From: Datura wrightii | Lineage: Eukaryota; Streptophyta; Magnoliopsida; Solanales; Solanaceae | DNA: 64,000 bases | Reading direction: 5' to 3' | Assembly: GCA_035772735.1 (NCBI GenBank) | Contig: JASDFA010000003.1 | Location: forward strand, 59,082,501 to 59,146,500 | Shown: positions 11,062 through 23,270 of the stretch, one piece after another | How the letters are laid out: every line of letters begins with the position of its first letter | How positions within the stretch are numbered: the stretch's first letter is position 1 | Program-made: the position numbers and the translations under genes | Notes under the pieces: model-generated | Database searches by the model: none | What the model was told of the DNA's origin: nothing | What the model saw: only the letters and a program-made list of their open reading frames with translations

Positions 11062-11079
11062 CACGGGCTGCCTCCCGTG
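11062..11079 (-). ncRNA. Conserved post-pol stem-loop (RNA structure inferred)
   Basis: On the minus strand CACGGG-AGGCAG-CCCGTG forms a six-pair stem with a six-base loop, 40 bases after the pol stop codon. It is preceded by AAACCAGGCGCTG. AthB has two copies of the same structure with different stem bases but nearly the same loop, in the same place. This is a cis element in the element's RNA, not a separate gene. Confidence 0.55.
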
Positions 11080-11118
11080 CAGCGCCTGGTTTACCATCGC
11101 AGCTCGACGTCATTCAGC

Positions 11119-12284
11119 TTAGTCATCTTCTAGGGTGATGGACGTTTTCTCTCGACCACCGTCCTTACCCCAGTAGTGCTTACATCTCTGCCCATTTACT
11201 AAGAACGTGGCACTCCGATCTTCTTGCCACAACTCTACTGCCCCGTGCGGGGTCATTCTCACCACTTCAAATGGTCCCGACCATTTAGACCTTAACTTTC
11301 CTGGAAACAACTTCAATCTTGAATTGAAGAACAATACTCTCTGCCTTGGCTCGAAAATGTGATGCACCACATGCTTATCATGCCACCTTTTCATTTTTTC
11401 CTTGTAGTACTTGGCACTCTCATAGGCATGCCAGCGGAACTCTTCAAGTTCACTGAGTTGCATTAGTCTCTTCTTGCCCGCTAGCTCTAAGTCCATATTC
11501 AACTTCCTCACGGCCCAGAAGGCTCGGTGCTCTAGCTCCACCGGCAGATGACACACTTTACCATAGACCAATCGGTATGGTGAGGTTCCAATCGGTGTCT
11601 TGTAAATAGTTTTGTACGCCCACAACCAATCATCAAGTTTGCTTGACCAATCATTCCGTTGTGTATTTACCATTTTCTGGAGAATCTGCTTCACTTCTCT
11701 ATTCGACACCTCTACTTGCCCACTAGTTTGGGGGTGGTATGTTGTTGCCACTTTGTGGAGCACCCCATACTTGGCTAGTAGTTTCTTGAAACTTGCATTG
11801 ACAAAATGAGCCCCTCCATCACTGATAATGGCTCGGGGTGTCCCGAACGTGGTGAGAATGTGTTTTTTCACAAACTTCGTTACTACCTTGTTATCATTCC
11901 TGGGGCAAGCTATTGCTTCCACCCATTTTGATACATAGTCTACAGCCACAAAGATGTAACGATTACCAAATGACAGTGGGAATGGGCCCATGAAATCAAT
12001 TCCCCATACATCAAAGGTCTCTACTTCCAGTATATTCTGCAGCGGCATCTCTTGTCTTCTACCAATTGTTCCTGTACGCTGACATCTATCACACATGACG
12101 TATGCCATAGAGTCTCTGAACAGTGTAGGCCAAAAGACTGTAGAACCTTATGTGCTGTTCGCTCGCCTCCATGGTGACCCCCATACAATGAAGAGTGACA
12201 ACTCCTCAACACCTCTGCAATCTGACTCTCTGGGATGCATCTTCTCATTACCTGATCCAGTCCCTGTTTAAATAAGTATGGTTC
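11119..12284 (-). pseudogene. AthA integrase
   Basis: The N-terminal HHCC zinc-finger region is at about 12,250-12,060 (HSSLYGGHHGGE...CDRC). The catalytic core carries the DDE triad: Asp in GIDFMGPF, Asp in IISDGGAHF and Glu in GQVEVSNRE. The C-terminal part ends with GQRCKHYWG, the Athila-type tail; there is no chromodomain. A loss of about 7 bases near 12,125, in the GFYWP region, shifts the frame between the zinc finger and the core. The core ORF itself (12108-11119, 329 codons) is uninterrupted. Before that an in-frame TAG lies at 12287-12285. Confidence 0.88.
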
Positions 12285-14972
12285 ATCCTAAACAAAGCGC
12301 CGACAATCATGCCTCAATTTCCTTCTCTGTTGGTCTGTTGCCTCAGTGGGTAGACTCCGCTCACTAGCAAGTTGACTATGTCTGTACCAGGGAACTTCAG
12401 CTTCCCTTACTGCCAAGAGCTGCTCATCCGGGAACACTTCATTGATGTTATCACCTTCCATCACATGCGACCGGCTCTCCAATCGCGATAAGTGATCTGC
12501 CACCTGTTTCTCGCTCGCCTTTCTGTCCTTGATCTCAAGGTCGCACTCTTGCAACAACAGGATCCATCTGATCAGTCTGGGCTTAGCATCCTTCTTGTTA
12601 AATAGGTACCGAATCGCTGCATGATCGGTGTACACCACTACTTTTGAACCCACCAAATAGGACTTGAATTTGTCAAATGCAAACACCAATGCTAGCATTT
12701 CCTTCTCTGTGACTGTGTAATTTCTTTGGGTCGTATTCAGCATTTTGCTTGCATAATGAATAAAATGAAAGATTCTATTTTTCCTTTGCCCCAATACAGC
12801 TCCCACAGCCACATCACTCGCATCACACATCAACTCAAATGGTTGTCCCCAATCCGGAGAAGTATGAATAGGTGCTTCTATCAATTTCTGCTTCAACTCC
12901 TCGAATGCTTTAACACACTCATCATTCAACTCAAACTTTACCTCTTTTTCTAACAATCTGCATAATGGTCTAGAAATTTTTGAAAAGTTTCTGATGAACC
13001 ATCTGTAGAATCCTGCATGCCCAAGAAAACTGCGAACACCTTTCACCGACACAGGTGGTGGCAACTTTTCAATAACCTCGATCTTAACACGATCGACTTC
13101 CAACCCCTTGCGAGACACTTTGTGGCCAAGGACAATACCCTCCTTAACTAAGAAGTGGCATTTCTCCCAGTTTAGTACAAGGTTGGATTCCTCACAGCGA
13201 GCCAGCACCCTGTCAAGATTCTGCAAACAAGTAGCAAACGAATTACTGAAAACAGAAAAATCATCCATAAATACCTCAACAAAATCCTCCACCATGTCGT
13301 GTAAAATAGCCATCATGCATCTCTGGAATGTGGCGGGTGCATTGCATAACCCGAATGGCATCCGCCTAAAAGCATATGTCCTATAAGGACAGGTAAAAGT
13401 AGTCTTCTCTTGGTCCTCCGGAGCTATGGCTATTTGGTTATAACCAGAGTACCCATCAAGGAAACAATAATACTCCTATCCAGCCAACCTATCTAGTATT
13501 TGATCAATGAACGGGATAGGATACTGATCTTTCCTTGTGGCTTCATTAAGCTTTCTATAGTCCATGCAAATCCGCCAGCCTGTGACGATTCGTGTAGGAA
13601 TCAACTCATTTTTCTCATTGGTGACCACGGTCATCCCTCCTTTCTTTGGAACGCACTGAACGGGGCTGACCCATTCACTGTCTAAAATCGGGTAGACCAC
13701 ACCTGCATCGAGCCACTTGATTATTTCTTTCCTCACCACATCCATCATTGCTGGATTTAGCCTTCGTTGCGGTTGAACGGTTGGTTTTGCTCCTGTCTCC
13801 ATGAAAATCCCGTGGGTGCAAAAAGCTGGATTGATACCCTGAATATCTGACATTTGCCAACCCATTGCTTTCTTCCTTTTTCTGAGGACACCCAATGCTT
13901 CCTTCTCCTGTGCCTCCGTCAATTCTGCGAAGATGATGACTGGTAACGTCTCATCTTCCCCCAAAAAGACATATTTTAAATGGGGAGGCAATTCTTTCAA
14001 TTCCAGCTTTGGTGCCTCATCAATGGATGGTTTCGACAACGGTTCTAGGGACCTCATCAAGGATTGAAATTCCTGCCACCTCGGATGCCTTTGTGACTCA
14101 TTCAACATTTGGACCACCTCATAAGCATCTCTATCTCCAAAATGATCGGAGTGCATCAACACTCTTACCTGTGGGTCTAGAGATTCAACAATCTGACAAA
14201 TTTCTTCATGTTCAACTACACTGATTGTTGAAAGCTCCTCATGTATGGCCGGCAGCTTCATGGCTTTAAACACATCAAATACCTCAATCTTGTTGTGTGC
14301 TCGCATGGTTAGCTGTCCTGCAGCTACATCAATCAGCGCTTTCCCGGTCACCAAGAAAGGACGTCCCAAAATAAATGGGACTTCCGCGTCTGGCTCAAAA
14401 TCCAGCACGACGAAATCCACCGGGAAGATAAGGGAGCCCACTTGCACCAGCACATCCTCCACAATGCCATCAGGTCTGGCTAAGGACCGATCCGCTAGTT
14501 GCAAGATCACTGTTGTTGGTCTAGGACTCACTAGACCCAACTTCTTGAATACCGATGACGGCATCAAATTAATGCTCGCTCCCAAATCACATAATCCGTG
14601 AGCTCGAATACTCTGCCCAATTGTAATTTGTATCGTAAAGCTCCTAGGATCTTTGAGCTTTGTGGGCAGTCGGTTTTGTATCCGGGAAGTGCACTCCTCT
14701 CTGAGGGCCACCATAGCACACTCAGTCAACCGACTTTTGTTTGCCACGATGTCCTTAATGTACTTTGCATATTTCGGCACTCCCTGCAAAACATCAACAA
14801 GAGGTAAGTTAATATGTACTTGCTTTAGCACCTCCATGAATTTCTTGAAACACGCCTCCTCCTTGTGTTTCTTTAATCTTTGAGGGAACGGGGGTGGTGG
14901 TCTGTCTGATTCAGCTACCTTTTTCTTCCCCCTCTCATCACTTTGCTCCCTCTCAACTTCTACTGCTCCTGA
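12285..14972 (-). pseudogene. AthA protease, reverse transcriptase and RNase H
   Basis: One frame with two TAG stops (13475-13473 and 12287-12285). The protease has LCDLGASINLMP at about 14,600-14,570. RT begins around IKWLDAGVVYP (about 13,720), has MDYRKLNEATRKDQ, and its catalytic motif is VFMDDFSV at about 13,275. RNase H starts with MCDASDVAVGAVLGQ at about 12,830 and includes YTDHAAIRYL. Catalytic Asp residues are present in all three domains, so the stops rather than active-site loss disable it. It is fused in frame to gag upstream, apart from a TAA at 14975-14973, as expected for Athila's single gag-pol frame. Confidence 0.9.
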
Positions 14973-16373
14973 TTGTTAAGGTGGTCTTTCTGGTTCCACC
15001 TCTTTCAGCTGCAAACCACTCCTTGTGGTCACCGCATTCACCTGCTTGGGATTGGGATCTGTGTCGCTCAGAAGTCCTCTTCTAGGCTTGGTATTTTGGG
15101 CTCCATCCAATTGCCCAAATTGATATTCAAGTGCCATAGTAGCTAACTGGTTGTTCTTTACCTCGGCTGCCAATTTCACATAGTCAGCCTGCAATTGAGC
15201 TTGGTTAGCTATCATTGTCTTGAACATCTCCTCAATACTGGGTGATGGTGGTGGAGGAGGTGCATTGTTGTTTCTATATTGTGCCTTATAGTTCTGATGA
15301 CCTCCTTGATTCCTCTGCGTCCCCTAACTTGAACTTTGCCCTTGATGGTTGTTTCTACCCCAAGAGAAATTCGAGTGATTCCTCTAGTTGGAATTGTAGC
15401 TGTTGCCATACTGTTGGTGGTTGTTCCTCTGTACATTTCCCACAAAGTTCACCGAGTCAGGATTTGCTCCCCAACACTCAGCTGAGTGCTCACTACTCCC
15501 GCACACTTCACACCAAATCTGCTGCACTGCATTCACTGGGGCTTGAGTCTGGTTCATTGTCATGTTATTGAAGTGGGTGTTGAGCTGATTCTGTAAAGCA
15601 GCTATCTGTGTAGCAATAGCTGTAAAACCATCAACTTCTAGAACTCCTACTGCTTTCCTTGTTCCTCCTCTTGACGAATCAGCATTCCACTGCAGATTGC
15701 CCTGCGAAATACGGTTTAACAAGGTATACAGCTCCTCATAGGTTTTCTCCAATGCTTGTCCCCCAGCTGCTATGTCTAGCAAGATTTTTGTGCGGGGTTC
15801 CAAACCCTCTATAAAAGTGTGGACCAGCACATCATTGGATTGATGATGATGAGGACAATCACGCAACATGGACTTGAATCTCTCCCAAGCTTGATATAAA
15901 TTCTCTCCCTCTCTCTGTTTAAACTTAGAATTTGACTTCTAAGTCTTGCTATTTTACCGGATGGAAATTAATCGTATCAAGAATTTCCATGCAAGATCAT
16001 CCAAAGTAGTAATAGAATTTGGTGGCTCAGCTTTCAACCACCTCTTGGCTTCTCCCAATAGTGAAAATGGGAACAATGTTAGCCTGACATAATGTGGTGA
16101 CACTCCAGCAGGGATGTAAGTGTCACTTATCTCCAAAACATTTTGGAGATGCTGCTGTGGATCCTCATGAGGGAGACCTGTGAACTGCCCGCTGGTGTGC
16201 AGCAATTGCACCATGTTTTGCTTGAGCTCGAACCTCCCTCGTGGCTCAGGTTTGCGGATGCTATATGTGACATTGTTAGCATGTGGGATTGCCACCTCGC
16301 GAACCGGCCTAGCTGCTACTTCCTCGGGCACTAACATTGCCTGTACTACTGGTGGATTCTGTTGTTGCTCCAT
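14973..16373 (-). pseudogene. AthA gag
   Basis: The chosen start at 16373 gives MEQQQNPPVVQ. The capsid core is RGRFELKQNMVQLLH and LTLFPFSLLGEAKRWL, characteristic of Athila gag. A one-base gain near 15,980 and a one-base loss near 15,910 cancel out, leaving a short shifted segment with two stops. Beyond that the frame resumes with QAWERFKSMLRDCPHH. A zinc-knuckle-like CEVCGSSEHSAEC lies at about 15,490-15,450. Two TAG codons (15383-15381 and 15326-15324) and a TAA at 14975-14973 interrupt the C-terminal linker. The leader between primer site and ATG is only about 215 bases. Confidence 0.85.
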
Positions 16374-16588
16374 AATTGTTTGTCTGAGCTACTGCAGCTT
16401 TCTCTCTAGAGCTTCTCTCCACTGACGATGAAATAGTCTTTCAGGCTCAAAATATGAGTCCACCAGCTCCTTGTCTCTTGCCAGTGTTCAGCAGTATTTC
16501 TGCAAAATACAGGCTAAGACCAAGTTGTCAGCACTAAGAAAAAAAAATATATTAAATTAACACTTAAGAAAAATTTACCAATTGCCAG

Positions 16589-16606
16589 TCCCCGGCAATG
16601 GCGCCA
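16589..16606 (-). promoter_or_regulatory. AthA primer-binding site (tRNA-Asp type)
   Basis: Minus-strand TGGCGCCATTGCCGGGGA lies six bases inside the 5' LTR. This is the usual Athila primer word; assignment to tRNA-Asp follows what is known for Athila relatives. Confidence 0.85.
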
Positions 16607-16612
16607 AAAACT

Positions 16613-18033
16613 TGTTCGGGTTTTCGCTTTGGGTATAAAGCTACACGCAAGTGCACGTGGTCGAACAAGTAGTAAAGTGGCTTAAGTAAGCCAAGTATCG
16701 ATCCCACAGGGACTGGGATAAGGTAGCAATCTATTCAAGTGTACTATATTTTAACTCTAACAATGAAGACAACAGTGCAAAGAAGAGTTTGATATTTTGA
16801 TTTCTAATTTTTATGCTAAGTCTACAAAGATTATATAATTTGAGACTGAACTATGAATGTGAGCATGCCGAGGTTCAACGAACATGTAAGGAAATAAATT
16901 ATCGATATAAATTGGTTAACTTTTCCTCCGGTTGCTAGCCAAGAACTATTGCCAATGGATTAAAACTCTCGTATTTAACCCAACTTAAGAATCATGAACC
17001 GTCCACCTACATTTCTATGATTAAACGAAATTCATGTTCTAGCCATACAAAACCGGTTCCTTAATTGACTAATATGACTTTCAGGTATATTTCTATCCTG
17101 AAGGTAAATCAATTCTCAATTTTCCCAAACTAAGAAAAGATCATATCCTATTGATTCACAACTTTCCAATTTCTTGCTCTCTCGAGTGAAACCGGACTTT
17201 TTAGATATACATTAACATAGGCCACACATTAATGCAGTAAGAACAAGAATCAATAGAACAACCATGGAAGAAAAGATGAAAAACCAACTTAATCAACAAT
17301 CACATTTCAATACCATTGTTCTTAACCTCAGCAAGAAGAGGAATTAGCCACTCATTTGTGGATTAAACATCGTTAAATGAGTGTTAAACATACAAGCAAT
17401 TGAATTAAAGAAGAAGGAGATAGAGAAAAACCCTGAGAATTTTGTCCCCTCAACTGCCTGTAACCCACGTTCTTGCTCCACCAAGTCAGAGTATTGAAAA
17501 ATGAACCTAAGTGTTCTATTTATTCTAGTGGGAATTTTTCCCGGAATAACAAGCAACGCGTCACGGAGTGCATCGCGGAGCACTGCCTCCGTGACACGCC
17601 ACTAACACGGAGCCTCACTGGAAATTGACTGTCCAGGTAATAAGGCCCAACGTGGCATGGTGTACAACGCAGGGCTAGGCCAACGTGCCACGGCCCCAAC
17701 GCGTACCCACACTGGAATTTGGCCAAAAATTCCCTATCCAGGCAGAAGGCCTCCACAATGGCAGCGTGACTCGGCTCCATCGTGGAGCCCCTTTAAGTTG
17801 TGCCTTCCAATGCTTTTCCTTTGCTACCATCCGAGTCCAACCCCGATCTCTCCCAACACGCATTTTAGCTTCCCAAAATTATATTTCACCTGCAAAACAA
17901 CGCTAATCATGTTGGTTAGTATAAATTCACATTTTATTATAAATCACATGAGAATGTATAAATATTGATAGATAAACAAGGCTAAAATGACACATTTGAG
18001 TATCACTTGGGCATATAAATTTGCCCAAGATCA
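16613..18033 (-). repeat. AthA 5' LTR
   Basis: 1421 bp, TGTTCGGG to AAGATCA, the partner of 5372-6791. Most differences between the pair are transitions, often CG in one copy against CA or TG in the other. Confidence 0.93.
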
Positions 18034-18427
18034 CGACCCCCTTCAACTAATAGGAGGCTAACTCTGCAAACTCCTCTCCCATCACCCACATAATCTGGGT
18101 GATCTTTTGAATCACCTCAATGAACTCATGTTGGTCCTCATCCACTTTTGACCCAAGGAACTTAGGTCGGTTCATCCTGAGGAAGTCCCCAACTCTAGCC
18201 ATCGCTGCATTCCCATTCTAGGGAACGTAAGCCACTGCCTGCTGATTGGCCAGAGTGGTTAATGCTTGTGCTAACATCTGAATGGCTGACCTAAACTCAA
18301 CATAGTTAACCTGCTCGGGCATGGGATTTGCTGGGGCTGGTGGGGCTTCCTGATGCCCATCTCTATTGTCATTTTCATGGCCATTCCTATTGTCATTCCT
18401 TCTTCCATTTACTCGACATGGCGGCAT
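18034..18427 (-). pseudogene. TekB gag, N-terminal half
   Basis: ATG at 18427-18425 begins MPPCRVNGRRNDNRNGHEN. The Asn/Gly/His-rich start leads to VEFRSAIQMLAQALT, the usual gag opening of this family, then a stop after AVAYVP. Capsid sequence (ARVGDFLRMNRPKFLGSK) continues to the AthA junction. The right target-duplication copy CGACC is at 18034-18038. Confidence 0.8.
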
Positions 18428-18625
18428 GATTCTGCAAATACGTAAAGCTAAAGTTAGAGGAGCAGAAAGAGTTGAACTCATAACATGAGATAGAATCATG
18501 AAAGAAGGGAAGTTATCTAAAATGTTTTGTAGCTTCTTCGTCATAAGTGTGGCGTGCTTCACACCTATGAAAAAGACTCTACTTGACTTGGATTTTAGAC
18601 ACCGTAGGACACTGCAAAACCTAAT

Positions 18626-18637
18626 TCTTTGATACCA
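18626..18637 (-). promoter_or_regulatory. TekB primer-binding site
   Basis: Plus-strand TTCTTTGATACCA is the complement of TGGTATCAAAGAA, close to the initiator-Met word. It lies a few bases from the LTR start. Confidence 0.7.
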
Positions 18638-18640
18638 ACT

Positions 18641-20054
18641 TTTCACGACCTGAGCTACAACCCCAGATCAAGACACGGGACCTAGAACCACGAATGACCC
18701 TAAGTCTACCCACGACATAATCATAGTAATTTAAGAGCATTGCTAAAAGCGAAAATCAAACATAACATGAATGAAGTGGAAGTCTTAATGTAAAAACTCA
18801 TAAGGGTACAAATAGTCAGCACTCGAAAAAAGCTGAATAACAACGTAATGTCTGAATAAGCCTCTAACTATCTAACGAGCTGATGGGACAGCACCCCCAA
18901 CTTGCTCTCTAATGTTAAAAACTAGAAGATAACAAAACAAGAGCTAAACTACATGTCCTAAGTAGATGAGGACTCACCAAAAGTAGAGGCTGATTGGACT
19001 GGAATGAGAGCGGATAATGGCGAGGCCAAACCTGATCACTTAGACCTCTATCATGAGATATTACAACATAAAGAATGAGGTCAGTACTTGGAATGTACTG
19101 ACTATGCAGGTTAAATAAAGAGGACCATAAAAATACATAAGAGTACATGAGAGTATAACATTTTTGAAATCATGCATCTGAAATCATAACTTAAACATGA
19201 GGGCTCAAGGTTTTCAAAACATCTCATCAATGGTCATAGTCGTAATCATAAAGAATCCTTATAAATCATAACTTGAGCCAAAAACATCATAACATGGTCA
19301 TGCATAATATAAGGAACAATGGAAGAATCTTGTAACCGACATACCCTACATGAGCACACATGGAGCACATCCTGTAAACCCCTAGCGGGAGCGTGTTCAC
19401 ACTTTTCCAAAGGTAAAACCATGAAAAAGGGAATGGTATCACTCATGAAAGGCCCGTAGGGTCAAAGGGGGATATTCCCAAGGAAGATCCCCTCATGCCT
19501 ATGTTGGCACATAGTTCTGAGACTCGAGGTATGCCTGGACCCCGTTCCGCTCGATGTTAAATACTACTCCCAAAATCTATATAGTGCTCATATCATAGTA
19601 GGGAAAACATTCACGAGGTTCATGGGCTAGTTTAAATCGTGATAATCATAAACAAGCTTGAAATACGTGAACTAGTCATGAAATAAGGCTCATGAGTCGG
19701 CCATAATCATAATTGTGAAAATCATGAAAGAAATTATACATACTTGATAAAATCCTCATATATTAATTCATAAATTCATGAGGGATACTCATAGGAAATC
19801 ATGAATCATAAACTATAAGTCATAAATTAGGGCCTGAGAGATTTAAAATTTATAAGAGGATCAAAGAAACTGATAAGAAGGAATTTAGCCCTAAAATTTC
19901 ATAATCATGCTTGAATAATAAGATATCATAATTTCATAAAATACTTGAAGAGATCATAAACCGTATCATGGAAATCATATTTTCATATCAAATCAGCTCT
20001 ACCCATAAAGGAGTCATGAACGAATTTCAAAATCCAACATAGAATCACAATTTT
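18641..20054 (-). repeat. TekB 5' LTR, left piece
   Basis: Starts with TTTCACGACC, a mutated form of the TGTCA(T/C)GACC end. It contains the CAGTAC hairpin (19081-19101) with its conserved ttggaat loop. It is cut at about 20,054 by FB1 and continues at 35676. No gene is present in it; short ORFs (for example 18915-19148) are LTR sequence. Confidence 0.75.
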
Positions 20055-20658
20055 TTAAATGGAAAAGGGCCTAAACTATCCTTGAATTATTAGATTTGGA
20101 ACAAAAATAACCTTCATTAACCTTTCCACTCCAAAATACCCCCCATGTCAACCTATTGGCTCTGAAATGCCCTTACTTTTAACGGCAAACATTTAAATAC
20201 TTGTTACATATTTTATTTATTATGTGACACTCTCCGATTCGTTGATTTTTAATTAAACTAATTTTATTAAAATCAAACCCAAATCCGAAACCATCCACCT
20301 ATTCTACCCATCCCATTTTATATACCCACCCAAATAATCCATTAGATATGAGAATAAGGGAAAGGGAATCATCTTCTTCTTCTTCCTCTCTTCTTTCAGT
20401 GATGGCTCTACAGTGGAAGGGAATTTGCAAGCCAAGGATACAATTCAATTCTTCATTCTCCGATACTTCAAAATAATCATGTTAGGAGTGATGAAAATAT
20501 TAGCTAATCAATCTGTCACACACACACACATATCATCATTTCATCAAAACATCAACAGTACTTCAATTCTTTTTACTATCATAGCCATATAATTTTTTCT
20601 CTTTTTTTCTCTCCAGCTCTTTAGAAATTACAATAAGATTTTTGCTAACAATGATTAG

Positions 20659-20889
20659 TTAATTGGGACCCCAACAACTCAAGTACATAACTTTCCTCAA
20701 AGATTCTTCAAATTTCTCTACCTTTTCGCTTCTTACAATCAACGAAGAAGAAGAAAATTTCTTACCTTGATAGAAATATCTCTTATTCTTTGTGTGTTGT
20801 TCCAAGTCCTCAATGGGTAATTCGATCTGCAGAATCCATCTTGATCTTTTAAGGCCTTCATTGCTCCGACACTGGCTACTACGATCCAT
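20659..20889 (-). pseudogene. Possible captured gene fragment inside FB1
   Basis: An ORF of 76 codons begins MDRSSQCRSNEGLKRSRW in the unique middle of FB1. Within it AAG|GTAAGA (minus strand, around 20766) looks like a plant 5' splice site, so only the first part may be exon-like. I do not recognise the protein. Non-autonomous DNA elements often carry host gene pieces, which is why I list it; it could equally be a chance ORF. Confidence 0.25.
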
Positions 20890-21389
20890 TCTCTCCTACT
20901 TGAATTTGTTTTGATTTTATCTCTTTTAAAATTAAATCTTTTTTCTGCATTTTGTTTTGATGTGTGAATTGATTCTTTGATCTTTTAATTGCTTGTAAAT
21001 TTGAAGCTTTTAGAGATAATGTTTTGTGTTTTTGTGGCTAAGGCTGAATTTATAGGTACCTAAAAACTGATAAATCAGTGTCTCTTTTATCACTAAGCCA
21101 CCACTGAAAGAAGAGAGGAAGAAGAAGAAAATGGATCCTCTTCTCTTATCTAGTAGATTATTTAGGTGGGATATAAAATGGTACAGGTATGATTTGGGTT
21201 TGGATTGAATTTTAATTAAATTAGTTAAATTAAAAATTTAATGAATCAAAGAGTGCCACATAAAAAATAAAATATTTAACAATTATTTAAATGTTTGCTA
21301 CTAAAAATAAGGGCATTTCAAAGATGATAGGTTGACGTCAGAGGTATTTCAGATTGGAAAAGTTAAAGAAGGTTATTTTCGTATAAAAT

Positions 21390-23142
21390 TGATGTGCCAT
21401 GAATTTACGACACTAGTGACGCTTAAAACACTATGAATGTGCATGAATTTAGGTACATTTATATGGATATGACGCATTTTGGTAGTCTTGCAGGTAAAAC
21501 AGGCGGTGGGAGTCAAAACTAAGAAAAAGGATAGAACAAAGGAAAAATGCCTAGACGAGCTGTACTACGGATCATTGGTCCTTACCACGGGCTGTCCTAG
21601 TCAACCGTTGCATTCAATTAAGTGAAGTAGTTAAGCAGTGTACCAAGAAACGGTTGAAACCCACGGGTCGTATGAGCTTACGACAGACCGTCCTGATCGG
21701 CCCTGGGTTGAAACAGAGAGAATGACAAAATGAAGTTTCACGCGATGGATGGTTCCTATAGATCGTGGGAACTTCCAACGGACCGTCCTATCTGGTCGTG
21801 GAAATAATCATAAAAGAGTGATTAAGAGAAGACTGCATCCAATGGACAAACAAAATGGGCAATACCTTCTAAGGAAGGGTCGTTCTGAGCACCTGTACCT
21901 CTAGGATCAGAAACCATGTTCAGGAGGTGAAGAAACAACAGACCGGATCAACGACTCATAGGATCTCACAATGAGTCATTGTTTGAAGCCAAATGCTGAA
22001 AGAAGATAAGTCTGAGACCGGACCAACAGCTCATAGGATCTCACAATGAGTTGTTGTTTGAAGCCAAATGCTGAAAGAAGATAAGTCTGAGGGGAGCAAC
22101 GACTAGATCAACGGACATTCTAACGACGCATTGATGCTACCAACGGACCATGGTACCTGCCGACACCAGAATCCTAGTTGATTTAGGAAAGGATTTGTTT
22201 CATGTCGATAAATATTTTGTGTAGTTTTATTTTATAGGTTATGCAATTTTTACGACTTTGCACTATATCGTTGGAGTTGTTGATTAACATCAAGGTTCAA
22301 GAAACAAGTTTTATAATTTTGCTCTTGATTTTGAGAATTAAAACAACATTGGAGTATTGTTCTTTGACTTTTGTTGATTTATTTAATACGTGTGGATTCT
22401 TCTACAAATCATTGTAAGTTGCAATTATGATTTTTTCTCCAATTTATAATTGTGATTATTCAAGCATGAGTAGCTAAATTCATAACTAGGGTTGCAGGAA
22501 CTATGATGAATTAACACACATAGGTAAAAATACTTAGTGAATCTAGAATGTGGTTTATGCATGTATTGTTTTTCCCTTCATTTTAATTGTTTCTTAGTGG
22601 TTGCAAATGTTAGAATTTGCCTTCTTCATACTCTCCGGATCAAGGGAGTAGTGAATGGGAAAAGGGATTAACAACGGAGATTTGAGGTTATCAATCCACA
22701 TCTAATAGATTGACCTTGTCCGGGAATAACTAATCTAATATTAAGGGTAATGGTTAATTAAGTATACATCCACATACGGGCCATGTTGCATGGGGATAAT
22801 CATCTTAATAGGGTACCAACCATTTAGGTGAAGTTAACTTACCGATATTACATTCTAAGCACCAGAATAGATCACTAGTATAAAATGCCTTGTGGTTATG
22901 AACTCATGGGGAATACAATCCTATACAACTAACTTATTGAACATAATCAAACACAAAATCGAATTTATTTTGTGTTTCGATATTTCCCCCTAGGAAATAA
23001 GTAAGCCAATAGTCTTAGCTAAACACATTAACTAAAGTTCTCATCACATTCCTCGTGGGATTCGACCCCAACTGTGGTTGGGTTCTATATTTGACATCGA
23101 CTGCTTTATATCATATTACGAGGTGTAATTTGGGTGACATCA
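21390..23142 (+). repeat. AthB 5' LTR
   Basis: Begins TGATGTGCC and ends GACATCA. It has short CGGACCGT- and GGACCATTG-like words, and a 75-bp tandem duplication (21941-22090) that the 3' LTR lacks, making this copy longer (1753 against 1707 bp). There are no genes in it. Confidence 0.85.
21941..22090 (+). repeat. 75-bp tandem duplication within the AthB 5' LTR
   Basis: Two copies beginning GACCGGA(T/C)CAAC, at 21941-22015 and 22016-22090, differ at about five positions. The 3' LTR has one copy (near 34,475-34,550). Confidence 0.85.
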
Positions 23143-23147
23143 AATTT

Positions 23148-23165
23148 TGGCGTTGTTGCTGGGAA
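23148..23165 (+). promoter_or_regulatory. AthB primer-binding site, decayed
   Basis: TGGCGTTGTTGCTGGGAA lies just after the LTR. Compared with the AthA site it is degenerate; most differences from the TGGCGCC-type word are C-to-T. Confidence 0.7.
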
Positions 23166-23270
23166 TACGACATAGGCTTTTGTTAATTGTGTTTTCTTCA
23201 TTGTTGGTCCTTATTTTCTTTTTATTTTTTCCTTGTTGTTTTTGTTTCTTAACAGGTCTTGGGTTTGTGC

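Larger units (their letters stand above)
9889..11118 (-). other. AthA pol-env spacer
   Basis: A 1.2-kb non-coding spacer. The part at about 10,630-10,830 is GC-rich and holds two long palindromes shared with the LTR; the rest is AT-rich with no recognisable gene. Short ORFs here (for example 10422-10948 on either strand) run through the palindromes and are not supported. Confidence 0.6.
5372..18033 (-). mobile_element. AthA: complete Athila-like Ty3/gypsy element with env-like ORF
   Basis: A 12.66-kb minus-strand element with both LTRs (1420 and 1421 bp), primer site, gag-pol frame, post-pol hairpin, env-like ORF, long 3' untranslated region and polypurine tract. The 5-bp target duplication is TGACC/CGACC. 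By hand I count about 40 base differences between the LTRs, roughly 97% identity, so it is the youngest insertion whose LTRs can be compared here. It carries at least five single-codon stops in gag-pol, one in env and several frameshifts, so this copy is not autonomous. Athila is assigned from the gag core, the DLGASIN protease, the VFMDDFSV RT motif, the TGGCGCC primer site and the third ORF. Confidence 0.92.

Noticed and set aside
14245..14601. 118-codon plus-strand ORF in AthA pol
   Set aside because: Antisense shadow of the protease region, which has clear motifs on the minus strand.
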